A DNA stretch of 64,000 nucleotides from Myxocyprinus asiaticus (lineage: Eukaryota; Chordata; Actinopteri; Cypriniformes; Catostomidae), in assembly GCF_019703515.2 (NCBI RefSeq), contig NC_059373.1, positions 19,430,281 through 19,494,280 of the forward strand, read 5' to 3'. The position numbers were made by a program, and so were the translations under genes. Shown piece by piece: positions 11,942 through 24,719 of the stretch; positions within the stretch are counted from its first letter, which is position 1; the number at the start of each line of letters is the position of its first letter. The notes beneath the pieces were generated by a model. The model had not been told where the DNA came from, searched no databases, and saw only the letters and a list, made by a program, of their open reading frames with translations.

Positions 11942-12799
11942 TTACTCAGCCATCGATTCTATAAAAGACATTGCCTTATTGGGACATATAAATACTTTGC
12001 GACCGACCTTTGTTTCTATTCTCAGTTTGGCTGGAAACATCAGAGCAAACGAGATCTTTCGCCGATGAAAGAGTTTCTTACATTCCTTGAACCGATCGCG
12101 TTTCTCTCTTGTCGAACTCGCAAAGTCCGGGAAAAAGAAAATATTATGGTTCTTCCAAGAAAGCTTCCCTTTGCTCCTCGCCTGGCGCAACACAAGATCT
12201 TTATCGGATGATCTCAGAAATCTGGCCAGGATTGATCGGGGCCTATCTCCCTCAGCAAATCTGTGAGCTGGGACTCTGTGAGCTCACTCGATTTCCAGCT
12301 TGTGGCCTGTTATGTCGAGCAGACTCGGGAAAAACTTGTCTAGGAATTTCACCATATCTCTGCCCTCCTCATGCTCAGGAATTCCAACAATTCGAACGTT
12401 ATTCCTGCGGCTTCTATTCTCAAGATCTTCAAGCTTTTCAAGGAGATATTCCAAATCAACTTTGGTCACAGGCGGATTAACAGTTAATTCCCTCTCTGAA
12501 GATTCCAGAAAATCGATTCGTTTTTCAACATCAGTCACTCTTGTAACTATCTCAGAGAATTTTATTTCCATCGCCGTAATCGATCGACATATTACAGTGA
12601 GATCCTCCAAGTCAGCAAGAATCTTCGTCAACATCACCGACATGTTGGACAACTGACACTGGATTCCTTCTCCCGCCGCGCCATCCAAATCGAGTCCCCG
12701 GTCCACAAGCCTGTTGGGGCTTTCATCCTGAACATGTATGTGTCTTTTAATGTCTCCAGAGCACGAGGATTTTGAGTTCTTTGCCATGTTTTGCATCAA
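11942..12799 (-). pseudogene. LINE ORF1 (RNA-binding protein) with frameshift
   Basis: The first part (12799-12284, MAKNSKSSCSGD...) has a heptad-rich region (VTDVEKRIDFLESSEREL) and the L1 ORF1p signature LENRSRRNNVRIVGIPE. The C-terminal domain continues in another frame (12193-11942) with RFKECKKLFHRRKISFALMF and FICPNKAMSFIESM. In L1-type elements this protein binds the element RNA. It is inactive here because of the frame change. Confidence 0.8.
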
Positions 12800-12926
12800 A
12801 GAGCAAATGTGTAACTGGGTGTATCAAATTTCACCAGATTATAACATGAAAATAATTAAAAATTTAGCAAAGTGCGCAGAGCTCGTCGCTCACACATCAG
12901 CTCCTTGCATGGCATCACGTGACATT

Positions 12927-15011
<2,085 letters not shown>

Positions 15012-15085
15012 ATGTATACTCTGTGCTCGTTATGACTCTCATGGGCCACCTTGCTCAGTGTGAGTAAAAGGGGGAGTTCATACGA

Positions 15086-15235
15086 ATAAGAAAATTCTGT
15101 CATAATTTACTCACTGTCATGTCGTTATAAACCCGAATTACTTTCCTCTGTGGAACACAAAAAGAGGCAAAATTTTTCTTGAATGACAGCCTCAGTCACC
15201 ATTCAGTGTCATTGTAATTCAAGTCAAGCCAAATG
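15086..15235. mobile_element. Partial foldback MITE of the TTAAAGGGATAG family
   Basis: Contains AAAATTCTGTCATAATTTACTCAC and GTGGAACACAAAAAGAGG, which match the internal part of the complete copy at 34286-34949. The outer ends are missing. Confidence 0.5.
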
Positions 15236-17620
15236 TATTTGTGTTGCGCTTTTCACAACAGGCGTTGATTCAAAGCAGCTGTACATGAAATTATGCTATA
15301 ACAGAAAATGAATGAATATAATTCCAGTATTAGTTATTTATGTTTAGAACTATTAGTGGTTAAAATGAGTAAACTAATTAAGCATTGTGTGTCAATGGTT
15401 AAACAAAATTATTTTGTATGAACTATACGTTTTTGTGTTAAATTCCTTGAAGTCATCCCAAATTAACTGAGGAAATACACGTAGAAGCATTGTCCTTTGA
15501 TTTGGGCAGTGAAGGCTTTTGTTAGTGGTTAATACATTTTTCTATATAGTTCTTTTTCTTAAGAGAGTGTTGTCCTTCCTTTGACAAAGTTGAAAGAGGT
15601 ATCATTTAGTGAGGAGCATCACAGTCCAACTGGAAGCTTATGGCAGGTAATTTTGGTGAACTCCATCCTGAGCCCATGCTTCAGATAGTGGCTCGTGAAG
15701 AATCCCATATATTTAAATTTGCGTCAATTCATCCTCTGTGAAGTCCGTTTTAGTAGACTGAAGTGAATTCTGGCTGGCACATGCTGCAGTTGGTCATCAT
15801 CACTCAGCAACACAGTGGGAGTCGGACATCAGGCAGGACCAGAGATGGATCTGGCAGGCTAAAACCCAGAGGTTTAGACAAGGAAAAAATAGAATAAAAT
15901 TAGCGTAGATGCCATTCACTTTAAAGCAGGGTTAAAGAATAATATAGTTTTTTCAGTTCCGGCAGACATAACTAAAGCAGAATAACTATGAATTGAGGGA
16001 TAAATTAGGTGTATGCCTGGCTGAATAGATAAGTATTTAGTCTAGACTTAAACTGAAGGAGTGTGTCTGAGTTTGGAACACTGCTAGGAAGACTGTTCCA
16101 TAGTTTAGGAGCCAAATATGAAAATGAGCTCCCTCCTTTTGTGGATTTTGATATTTTTGGTATTGTTAACAGGCCAGCGTTTTGCGATCATAGTGAGTGT
16201 GATGGATTATAGTGTGATAGAAGGTCACTTAAGAACTTTGGAGCTAGACCACTAAAATTTTGTAAGTAATTAACAGAATTTTAAAATTAATACAAAACTT
16301 AACAGGTAGCCAATGTAACGCCAATAAAATGGGGCTGATATGATCATATTTCTTGGTTCTAGTTAGCACTCTCGCTGCTGCATTTTGAACCAACTGAAGT
16401 TTATTTATTAAACATGCAAGACATCCACCTAGTATTGCATTACAATAATCTAATCTTGAGGTCATGAACACATGAATTAGTTTTTCAGCATCAGAAGCAG
16501 ATAGCATGTGTTGTAACTTGGCAATATTTCTGAGGTGGAAGAATGCAGTTCTACAAATATTGGAAATGTGTTTTTCAAAGATTAGATTGTTATCAAATAT
16601 AACACCTAATTTTTTTGCTGTAGAAGTTGACGTTACAGTACATCCATCAAGAGTTAGATTATATTTTATTGTCTTATTTTTTTAGGTTTTTGTTCCAATA
16701 ATTAGTACTTCTCATTTATCGGAATTGAGTAGAAGGAAATTTCTAGCCATCCACTATTTGATTTCATTTATACACTCTCTTAATTTGGAGAATTGTGAAA
16801 TTGCATCGGGTTTCAAAGAAATATAAAGTTGGGTATTGTCGGAATAACAGTGAAAACTAATTCCATGGTCCCTGATAATGTCTCCCAGGGGGAGCATATA
16901 TAGGGAGAAAAGCAGAGGCCCTAAAACTGATCCCTGTGGCACTACATACTTAACTTTAATTTTATCTGACAGTTCCTCATTTACACAGACAAAGTGGTAG
17001 CGGTCAGAGAGACAGGACCTAAACCAAGCTTGCCTGTCCACAAATGACAACATAATTGTCAAGCCTATCCAAGAGAATGTCATAATCTATGGTGTCGAAG
17101 GCAGCACTAAGATCTAAGCACTAGAAGAGAAATGCAGCCACAATCAGATGATAAGAGCAAATCATTTGTAACTCTGATAAGTGCATTCTCTGTACTACGA
17201 TGGGGCCTAAATCCTGACTGAAATTCTTCATATATACCATTTCTCTGTAAAAACGAACATAGTTGGGAGGACACTACACTTTCTAGTATTTTATACATAA
17301 GTGGGAGATTTTAAATCGGTCTATAACTAGCCAATTCTCGTGGATCAAGCTGTGGTTTCTTGAGAAGCAGTTTGATAGTCAGTATTGGATCTAACATACA
17401 TGTTATTGATTTTGATGTTTTGATCATTTTTGTTAGCTCTTCCTGACCTATAACAGCGAAGGATTGAAGTTGCTCGTAGGGAATAATTTTAGTCTTCTGG
17501 GGTGCTGTGGCAGACAGATGCATAATTCCAATTTTGTTTCTGATGATTTCGATTTATTCAGTAAAGAAACTCATCAATTTGCAGGAAGGGTTGTGTTTAT
17601 TCAGTTTGTACTGGGGCATG
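15205..17620 (-). mobile_element. Degenerate L2-type LINE
   Basis: Minus-strand RT fragments occur in order at 17523-17311, 17298-17107, 17083-16754 and 16507-16244, with frameshifts between. The 3' side (15205-16240) includes TTTGTGTTGCGCTTTTCACAACAG-type sequence common near fish LINE-derived repeats. The exact 5' end is not defined. Confidence 0.75.
16244..17523 (-). pseudogene. L2-type reverse transcriptase pseudogene
   Basis: Recognisable blocks: [83 protein letters not shown], and the C-terminal SRLDYCNAILGGC...LTRTKKYDHISPILLALHWLP. The catalytic YADD has become YSDN, and at least three frame breaks are present, so it is dead. Confidence 0.82.
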
Positions 17621-17694
17621 CTTCCCTGTGATTTAAAAAAAATACATTTGTAAAATATAAAATGTAACTGCTTAATTTCCTAATTATTTCCTTT

Positions 17695-18125
17695 ATCTAC
17701 CTACCTACCTACCTACATATCTATCTGACTCCACATATGACTCATGTGATATATTTCAGTTTTCAAAATTCATATGGTAGTTTTGTGTGGGGAACAGACC
17801 TACAGTCCGAAATTGTACATGTTGTCAGCCACTGACTGTGTCTTATAAGACACAAAGTTTCATTGCTGCAGGGGGCACATGACGCTCAGAACACCAAATC
17901 GTCCATGCATCTGCATTTAAAACTTAGACCGTTTTATATCTCATTACAGACATTTTACACTGGATAGTTATTTTTTAATAAATACTGATAATTGCAAATT
18001 TTTCATACCTATGAATGGAAATCTGCCTCAGCAGTATTAATACAACTATTATAAAAATCCTCATCCAGTAATAATAAATGACTGTGACTGCCCCCCCCAC
18101 ACACCCACACCCACACCCACCCCAA
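17695..18125. repeat. Short simple repeats: (CTAC)n and C/CACCC tract
   Basis: A CTAC/CTAT run at about 17697-17728 and a cccccccacacacccacaccc tract at about 18091-18121. No gene between. Confidence 0.7.
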
Positions 18126-18225
18126 TATAAAAACAAGCAGGACAACCCCCCAATAGTTATACTATGATCAATAGAAACATGTAAATTCTTCACACTGTAA
18201 CCCCCCCAATGTTCCAGCCAAAACT

Positions 18226-18590
18226 ACACCCTTGCTTGAAAGAGTAACCGATGCTTTATATAAGCCCTGAATTGGGCAAGCATTTGATTGTGCAATATCC
18301 TTGAAAGGACAACCAAACTTATGACACATGAAGGGAAGGGGGCATTGGTTGTGCAATACCCTTGAAAAGAGTAACCAATGCTTGCATGAGCCCTGATTGG
18401 GCGAGCGTTTGGTCGTGCAGTATTCTTGAAAAGAACAACCAAAACTTGAAATGTATGAAATGGAGCATTGTTCTGTAATACCCTTGAGAAGGATAACAAT
18501 ACTGGGGAAAAATGAGGGAGGGGAGCATTGTTGTGCAATACCCTTGAAAAGGATAACAATGCTTGGAGGAGTATGAGATGGGGTTGCATA
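18226..18590. repeat. Tandem array of about 60-bp hairpin-forming units
   Basis: One partial and five further units. Each has a left stem arm, a conserved core close to TGTGCAATACCCTTGAAAAG, a right arm, and a variable purine-rich spacer. Examples: unit at about 18339 has GCATTGGTT with AACCAATGC; unit at about 18526 has GCATTGTT with AACAATGC; unit at about 18401 has GTTTGGT with ACCAAAAC. Two spacers share AGCCCTGATTGGGC-like sequence. It lies next to the tyrosine-recombinase remnant and may belong to the same element. Confidence 0.75.
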
Positions 18591-18689
18591 TACTTTTTTT
18601 GTGTGATTCTACCACCACCAGAGTTGTAGGAAAATGGTACATTTGATGCTTTGCATGATCTAAACTATAGGGTTTTGAATGTTTAAGAA

Positions 18690-19240
18690 ATAAAATAGTT
18701 TTTGTTTTGTTTTTTCGGGGGGAGAAAATTAAATATCAGAAAAGGTTCAATATTGAGATGGCAGGAAAACCCCACTCCTCAAAAAAACATAAAATGCCAT
18801 GAGAAAAAAACTGCTTCTAAAAGAATGTCATCGAATTTAGAAAAACAACCTGCTCTGAGAGTGGAAATAGGAGGTTTAGAATGTCTAAAGTGATCAGAAG
18901 ACGTTTATAGGCAATGGTAGGGAAATTTTTTTCTGATACCTCTTAGAATTAGCTGGATGGAAAGGAGAAAAGACTGGGGAATTTGGGTGAATGACATCTA
19001 GTGTGAAACTGAATGCCTGCCACCATTTTATTAATGGAGATATTTCAATAATCGGATGTTAAAACAGAAAGCAATGAAAGCACAGACAGTTGACACTAAC
19101 ACTGGGAATAATGGGGTCTTGTGAGAGTTGCAAATTGAAGAATATGGAAACCATGCAGAATCATAAACTTTGAGTGTAGACGGGGCAATACCATGCCTTA
19201 ATAAATCTTTAGCGGAACCTAGCAGGGGCAAAAGGGTTTA
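18690..19240 (-). pseudogene. Tyrosine-recombinase (Crypton/DIRS-type) remnant
   Basis: On the minus strand, 19231-19031 reads AKDLLRHGIAPSTLKVYDSA...STVCAFIAFCFN, an N-terminal core-binding segment as in fish YR elements. Further downstream, in shifting frames, come VAGIQFHTRCHS (about 18990), LILRGIRKK (about 18935) and LRAGCFSKFDDILLEAVF (about 18800-18860). No intact catalytic R..HxxR..Y set was found. Crypton versus DIRS cannot be decided. Confidence 0.6.
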
Positions 19241-19564
19241 AACATATAGTGTGGAGCTGTGAGATGACAGGAATAGAGGAGCAGAGAATCAGAGCGGGTG
19301 CATATGGACAGAAGCTTAAAATATTGGAAGGATCCAGATAAGCCTGCCGACAGAGAATTAAATGTAGAGACTACTTCTACACTTGTGAGCCGGACAGAGA
19401 ATAATATTTTTTTACATGATGCCGAATTGGGCCAGTCAGCGGGGTGAGTGGGTATAACTGTGGAGCATCTTGATGTTTGCTTTGGTGAGGAGGGTGCCAT
19501 GCCCTGCCTTGAATGGGATTAAAGTATGTGAAGCGAAAAATGTGACATTTGAAGTCGAAGCTCT

Positions 19565-19910
19565 GATAAAGCCTGTAAAACGCTAATCCAGCATGGTTTG
19601 TCAAGAGAGAACAAATCTTACTTACCTGTTACTAAATGGAAGCTGCCTTGACTGCTAATATATTAACAGTGAAAGGATCGGAGAGCAAAATGCATTATAA
19701 TAAAAATTAAAAAAATGCTTTTTGGCAAACATAGTTGTAGACATAATGTAGAAAGCATTATGAGGACATTTGTCTTACCATCCAATACAGAAAATTAACT
19801 GTAGCAGAACTGAAATAATGAGCTTTTGAAATTTCGAACCTGTGAAAAACTAATCCGGCACAGGTTTATCCAATGAGTAAACAAACCTTACTTACCTGCT
19901 ACATATAAAA
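19565..19910. repeat. Direct repeat pair about 268 bp apart
   Basis: CTAATCCAGCATGGTTTGTC...ACAAATCTTACTTACCTGTTAC at about 19582-19632 resembles CTAATCCGGCACAGGTTTATC...ACAAACCTTACTTACCTGCTAC at about 19850-19901. This may be the terminal or split repeat of the neighbouring recombinase element; that is inference. Confidence 0.5.
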
Positions 19911-19994
19911 CCTCAAAATTAACCATAGATATTATTATATGGTTACTATTACTAAAACCAAGTTACCACATGGATACTGCAATAATCCTGTAGT

Positions 19995-20627
19995 CAGGGC
20001 CGTAGCAAGTTAATCTGGGCTCCCTGACTATATATTGCTCTGGGCCCCTTTCCTGTTAAAAAATACAGTTGGGGGGCCTGGGTAGCTCAGTGGTAAAAGA
20101 TGCTGGCTACCACCCTTGGAGTTCGCTAGCTCGCTAGTTCGAATCCCAGGGTGTGCTGAGTGTCTCCATCCAGGTCTCCTGAGCAACCAAATTGGCCCGG
20201 TTGCTAGGGAGGGTAGAGTCACATGGGGTAACCTCCTCGTGGTCGCTATAATGTGGTAAGTTCTCGGTGGGGCACGTGGTGAGTTGAGCGTGGATGCCGT
20301 GGTGGATGGCGTGAAGCCTCCACACGCGCTAAGTCTCTGTGGCAACGCACTCAACAAACCACGTGATAAGATGCACGGGTTGGCAGTCTCAGACGCGGAG
20401 GCAGCTGGGATTTGTCCTCCGCCACCCGGATTGATGCGAATCACTACGCGACTACGAGGACTTAAAAGTGCACTGGGAATTGGGCATTCAAAATTGGGTT
20501 AAAAAAAATAAATTAAAAAAAAAAAAATACAGTTTAGAATTTGTTGTGGGGCCCCCTGGACATTTGGGCCTCTAGGATCTTTCCCACCATTCATAGCTAG
20601 TAGTTGACCCCACTAGCTACGTCCCTG
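19995..20627. mobile_element. hAT MITE (CAGGGCCGTAGC ends) carrying a SINE
   Basis: The ends CAGGGCCGTAGC and GCTACGTCCCTG are inverted with one mismatch. The 8-bp duplication CCTGTAGT is perfect at 19987-19994 and 20628-20635. A SINE accounts for most of the interior. Confidence 0.85.
20071..20521 (+). mobile_element. tRNA-derived SINE with 13-bp target duplication
   Basis: The head GGCCTGGGTAGCTCAGTGG resembles a tRNA 5' half with an A box. GTTCGAATCCC at about 20138 is a B box. The body follows (GCAACCAAATTGGCCCGGTTGC...), and the end is an A-rich tail. Perfect flanking copies of AAAAAATACAGTT at 20058-20070 and 20522-20534 show target-primed insertion. A small duplication (gctagctcgctagttcg) sits between the boxes. 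It matches my memory of a cyprinid SINE; the family name is not asserted. Confidence 0.85.
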
Positions 20628-20639
20628 CCTGTAGTAAAA

Positions 20640-21258
20640 CCATGGTTAATTGTATCAAAACCTTAGTTACTGCCAAAAAGAAGAAAAAACAAGTTTACTA
20701 CAGTCGTGGTTATTATGGCAATACAATATTACTACAGTATAAATCCATGGTACGTTTTCATAAGGGTATCATTAATGAGGATTAAAGATCGTTATCAATG
20801 TTTTAACAACTCTGAATTTAAATAACTTGTAAAAATGGTCACACAAGCCCATTATAATAAATGTCACGTCTAGGTTTGTCATTACTTAGTGTAAATAACT
20901 CCAGATACTGTTTTTCTGTCATTACCTCAGGAAAGCACTGCTCCCTATTTTTACGAGTGCTATGACTGAAAGGGTGAGCGCTGTCTGTGAATTCTAGTGT
21001 ATATTGGCATACTGCGCATAAGATGAGTGGAAGAAAAATAGTTCTGGTGCCATTCAACTATAGCTTATATAATTATTGCGCTGGTAATTAAATGAGCTGT
21101 TGAAAAATGAAAATGTAATGAGCGGAGCCTGCCGGTTGGTGTCAGAGGCGCACAACAACAGTGGTGCTTCCTTATTTGGAGAATGCAGAAGTAGACGTAT
21201 GAAAAAACACTTCGTGATTTACATGCAATAGGAGCGACCAACAAAACAATGCATCATC
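20640..21258. other. Intergenic, no gene seen
   Basis: AT-rich with no supported exon or element. Confidence 0.5.
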
Positions 21259-21262
21259 TTAA

Positions 21263-22686
21263 AGAGGCCCTATTATGCTTTTTGGGAGTTTACCTTTCCT
21301 TTAGTGTGTAACAAAGCTCTTTGTGCATGTAAAAGGTCTGCAAAGTTACAAAACACAAAGTCCACGCAAAAGGGAGTTATTCTCTCCCACAGACAACACT
21401 GCTCAAGATCTACTCGAAACCTCTTTGTTTGGACTTCCAAAGGCAGACGAATTGAAGAATCAGTGGTTAAAATGCATTTTTATCAATATTCCTCAGCAGT
21501 ACAACCACAACCAATGACAGATTTTCAAGACGGTTACTCCTGAAAGATGGTGCAGTTCCTACTTTGTTGGGACAATCTGGTGCTTCAGGATCACAACTTG
21601 TGAGTATGCTTGATTATTTGTGGATTTATCTGCTACTGAGAGTTCAAATGCGGAGTTTTGTGCTGTAGCTACGGTGTACACGCAGTGCACAGCTGTAGGC
21701 CTCTGCTAACCTGCTAGCTAATGTTATTGTGTTGAAATAGTTTTGCTAACCAGCTGTGGGACCACTTTTACCTACAGTTGTGTAGAATTATGCAGATTGT
21801 TTGTCATTCTTACTATCATGAATAGTGATCAAGTGTGGAGATTTATTTATTTTTACAAACGGTAATTTTACGTATGCAATCCACGGTAGTGCTGGGCTAA
21901 CCTGCTATGTAATGTTATTGTTTTGGTAAGGGTTTACTCTTCAGCTGTGGGCCGGCTTTTACCTAAAACTGTGTAACAAAATGGTTGATCTCAAGAGTCT
22001 TATATAATTATATAATTACAAGCTGTAATGTTATGGCCGCTATCCACAGTAGTCCACGGCTAACTTGCTCACTAACCACGAGTAAGCCTCTGTTCTCTGT
22101 TCATATCTCAGGCAAAAAAAGTTCGGCCACACCCATTCCAACAAAAGATGACTAACTTAGATGCACATGTGTCTTTTACTTGAAGCTTTGTTAGGTTCAC
22201 AATAATCAACAATGTACTTGTAAGAAAGCTACAAAATTAAAACTTACCACTGTGAAATGTCCTGCTCAAGTCGTGCTTGCGAATATGGTTCGGGTCGATC
22301 AGCTTGTTCTTCCAAACTTTCATTATTTCATTCATTATCGGACTCAGGCTAGAGCTGGTACTGCGAAAACCAACACCACTGTTACCATAGTTACAATAGT
22401 GTTTACAGCTGCTCAGGAAGACTCGGGAGCTGAAACTCGGTTATAGTAAGGGGCGTTACATTTCCGACACACGCTTTATGCGGTTGACCGATCACAACAG
22501 ACTAGGCCAGCTGACTAATCAGAGCAGACTGGGCTTTTCGGAAAGGGGGGCTTTAAAGAGACAGGAGGTAAATCAGAGCTTTTTGGCCAGAGTACGAAGA
22601 GCGGGGAAAAGAAATGTACAGTATTAGAAAAATATAGACCCCCAAAATAAAATTATGAACCTGTACATTTGCATAATATGGGCTCT
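21263..22686 (+). mobile_element. TTAA-flanked DNA transposon, Kolobok-like, non-autonomous
   Basis: TTAA at 21259-21262 precedes AGAGGCCCTATTATGC. The right end GCATAATATGGGCTCT is its inverted copy with small changes and is followed by TTAT (a decayed TTAA). It contains a THAP-like transposase remnant on the plus strand. TTAA targets plus a THAP domain suggest Kolobok; piggyBac is the alternative. Confidence 0.62.
21410..21599 (+). pseudogene. THAP-domain transposase exon remnant
   Basis: Frame 1 reads LFGLPKADELKNQWLKCIF then NIPQQYN. After a frame change, it reads FSRRLLLKDGAVPTLLGQSG up to a consensus donor (cttg|tgagt read as CTT|GTGAGT). K..W and AVPTL near the end fit the THAP fold's conserved P/W and AVPTIF positions. 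The frames are broken, so it is inactive. Confidence 0.6.
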
Positions 22687-22689
22687 TTA

Positions 22690-23520
22690 TACGAATGGAG
22701 TAATAGACCCCGTACGATATGTACTTGTGCGTCACGACATGCATTAATAACAGATCTAGGTAAGGGTACACTTAGGCATGCAACACGGTGACTGAATCAA
22801 GCATTGTGAACATTAACTCAGTTATCCGCCATGGCACGGTCGTCACGCTGTGAAACACGTGATCGCCAACCATGAACTAAGAGAGCCGAATGCTCTATAG
22901 AAATGAAATATTGTCGCTTGAATGTGATATTGATACAGATGGGGGTTGTGATGAACAGACAACATTGGCAGCAGAAAACCCAAGACCTTTAAACATCCTA
23001 TGAATATGATAGATAACTTAGCGCATTTCTGATGGGGATCAGCTGCTGCCTTGATGCGATGCTTTTGACGGTCTTCCAGCACTGGGTCATCCATTCCGGA
23101 TGCAGTGGCTCGAGGGAGGTCTCCTACATGACTAAGATCTGGATGAAGATACCGATTTGCTGATCGTCCCATAGTTTTGATGAAAGTTGAAATAGAGTGG
23201 CGGCATCGTCGAGGAGGGAAGGCGGCTTCCTAAGATGTTATGTGAGTTTGTTCACATGTAGTCTGGAGAGATCGGGGTTGATGGAGATGCCTTATTCACA
23301 TATCTATTATTATTATTCCAAGAGGGCCGCGATCCCACAGAGACTCCGGAATTTCAGACATGCACTGCTGCAAGGAGCTGCTGATCCTGGATCCTGGATA
23401 AGAGGTAAGGAGCAGTGATTAAATCTATAATAGCTCATCTGGGAGCGAAGCTGGCTTGACATCGTAGACACCATGTAGACTCCTGAAGGCAGCAGAGTGG
23501 TTGGCTGCTGGCGGACCTTT
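22690..23520. other. Intergenic, possible unclassified repeat
   Basis: A minus-strand frame at 23172-22843 has codon-like stretches (GMDDPVLEDRQKHRIKAAAD) but no splice context I can support. It may be a transposon or exon fragment. Confidence 0.3.
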
Positions 23521-23522
23521 AA

Positions 23523-23982
23523 AGCAAAACATTATTTACTAACCCTCATGTCGTTCCAAACCCGTATGGCTTTGGTATATTGAATATTGGTATTCGGTGG
23601 AATAACAATGGAGAAATTGGGCAGTATGTCTGAGCTGCTGTCTTCCATACAATGACAGTGGATGGGGATCAGAGACTGTCAAGCTCCAAAGAGAACACAA
23701 ATACACCACAAAAGTAGTTGACATGGCTTGCACTATATTCCTAGTCTTCAGAAGCCATATAATAGCTTTGTGTGTGAAAAAAATTGCCGTCATTCACTGA
23801 AAATCTTGCCTTGAAAATTTTGCTTGACTGCCATGTTCATCATTTATTGTATGGAAAAGAGCAGCTTTGACATTATCCTATGAGCAACTCATTTTGTTTT
23901 CCAGAGAAGAATGAAAGCCATATAGGTTTGAAGCGACATGAAGGTGAGTAAGTGATGACAGAAATTTCATTTTTGGAAGAAG
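23523..23982. mobile_element. Foldback MITE, degenerate, TTAAAGGGATAG family
   Basis: The left side ATTTACTAACCCTCATGTCGTTCC mirrors the right side GAAGCGACATGAAGGTGAGTAAGTGATGACAG. Terminal bases are lost. Confidence 0.6.
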
Positions 23983-24719
23983 CATCATTTTAAAAGTAGA
24001 AAATATCTGTTGTAAATCAGTTTTACATTTACAATCTTACAAGATGTTTTCTTACCAAAGTGATAGGAAGCAACATTTCTGTGGCTACAGTCCAAAAACC
24101 AAGACAAACCCACAAAAATGCTGGAAAAATGAACGTGTTACATGCGTGTACTAAATGCAGGATGCTACTGGAGAAGTGGCTAAGGAAGGGCAATATTTTC
24201 TTTAAATTCATGAAGCATGAAGCTGTGAAGGATTGGGCAATTATCATAATGTGGTTCACAATTTAGAGCTGGTCATCTAGGATGACACCAAGCATTTTAA
24301 CACAGCTGAATGATTGCGATTAGACAATAACAGTGCGACCTTCAACTAAAAACTGGGTTTGCTTGTACACATCTGGTTAACTCATAGATCGATAAAAGCA
24401 ATATTATACAGTCAACTCTTTACTATATACACTGCTATGTCCAGATGAAAAAGGAATCACACAAACATACTTTTCTTGTTTGTTTTTATTTGGTTTTAGG
24501 CGCCCTGGGATATGAACAAATTAGGAAAACCAAAGAGCAGAGACTGCTATTACAGTCACCTTAATCAAAAGAGACCTTAGCAAGGAAATCTTAGAGCACT
24601 AAGACATTCCCATTGGTTACTAGGTAATGGCAGACATCATTATGTCCCAGAATAGCAAAGGAATTCATCAAAACATGCCAAAGCCCATTCCTGAATTCAA
24701 TCGCTATACACATTAATAA

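Larger units (their letters stand above)
9206..12926 (-). mobile_element. Degenerate L1/Tx1-type LINE
   Basis: Minus-strand order: 5' end near 12926, ORF1 (12799-11942, frameshifted), spacer with repeated motifs, endonuclease C-terminus (about 11080-10880), reverse transcriptase (10654-9284), 3' end with AATAAAAATG near 9220. The RT C-terminal half is missing: the frame breaks at about 9305 (GIKY then GEEGW) and runs straight into 3' UTR-like sequence. The ORF1 coiled coil and RRM motif with a YADD-type RT support the L1/Tx1 group. Confidence 0.85.

Noticed and set aside
12109..12656. Overlapping plus-strand frames of about 120 codons
   Set aside because: Antisense shadows of the LINE ORF1, whose motif and frame are clear on the minus strand.
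18226..18590. CRISPR-like regular repeats
   Set aside because: Units are contiguous and diverged, spacers are themselves repeated, and the genome is eukaryotic.
18224..18642. Overlapping minus-strand frames of 107 and 121 codons
   Set aside because: They are translations of the tandem hairpin array; both show the repeat period rather than a domain.
20071..20150. Possible tRNA gene (A and B box, GTTCGAATCCC)
   Set aside because: It is the head of a SINE with an A-rich tail and target duplications, and no cloverleaf or anticodon arm closes properly.
22843..23172. 109-codon minus-strand frame with GMDDPVLEDRQKHRIKAAAD
   Set aside because: Looks partly codon-like but has no splice context, domain or neighbour support; kept only as a possible repeat.
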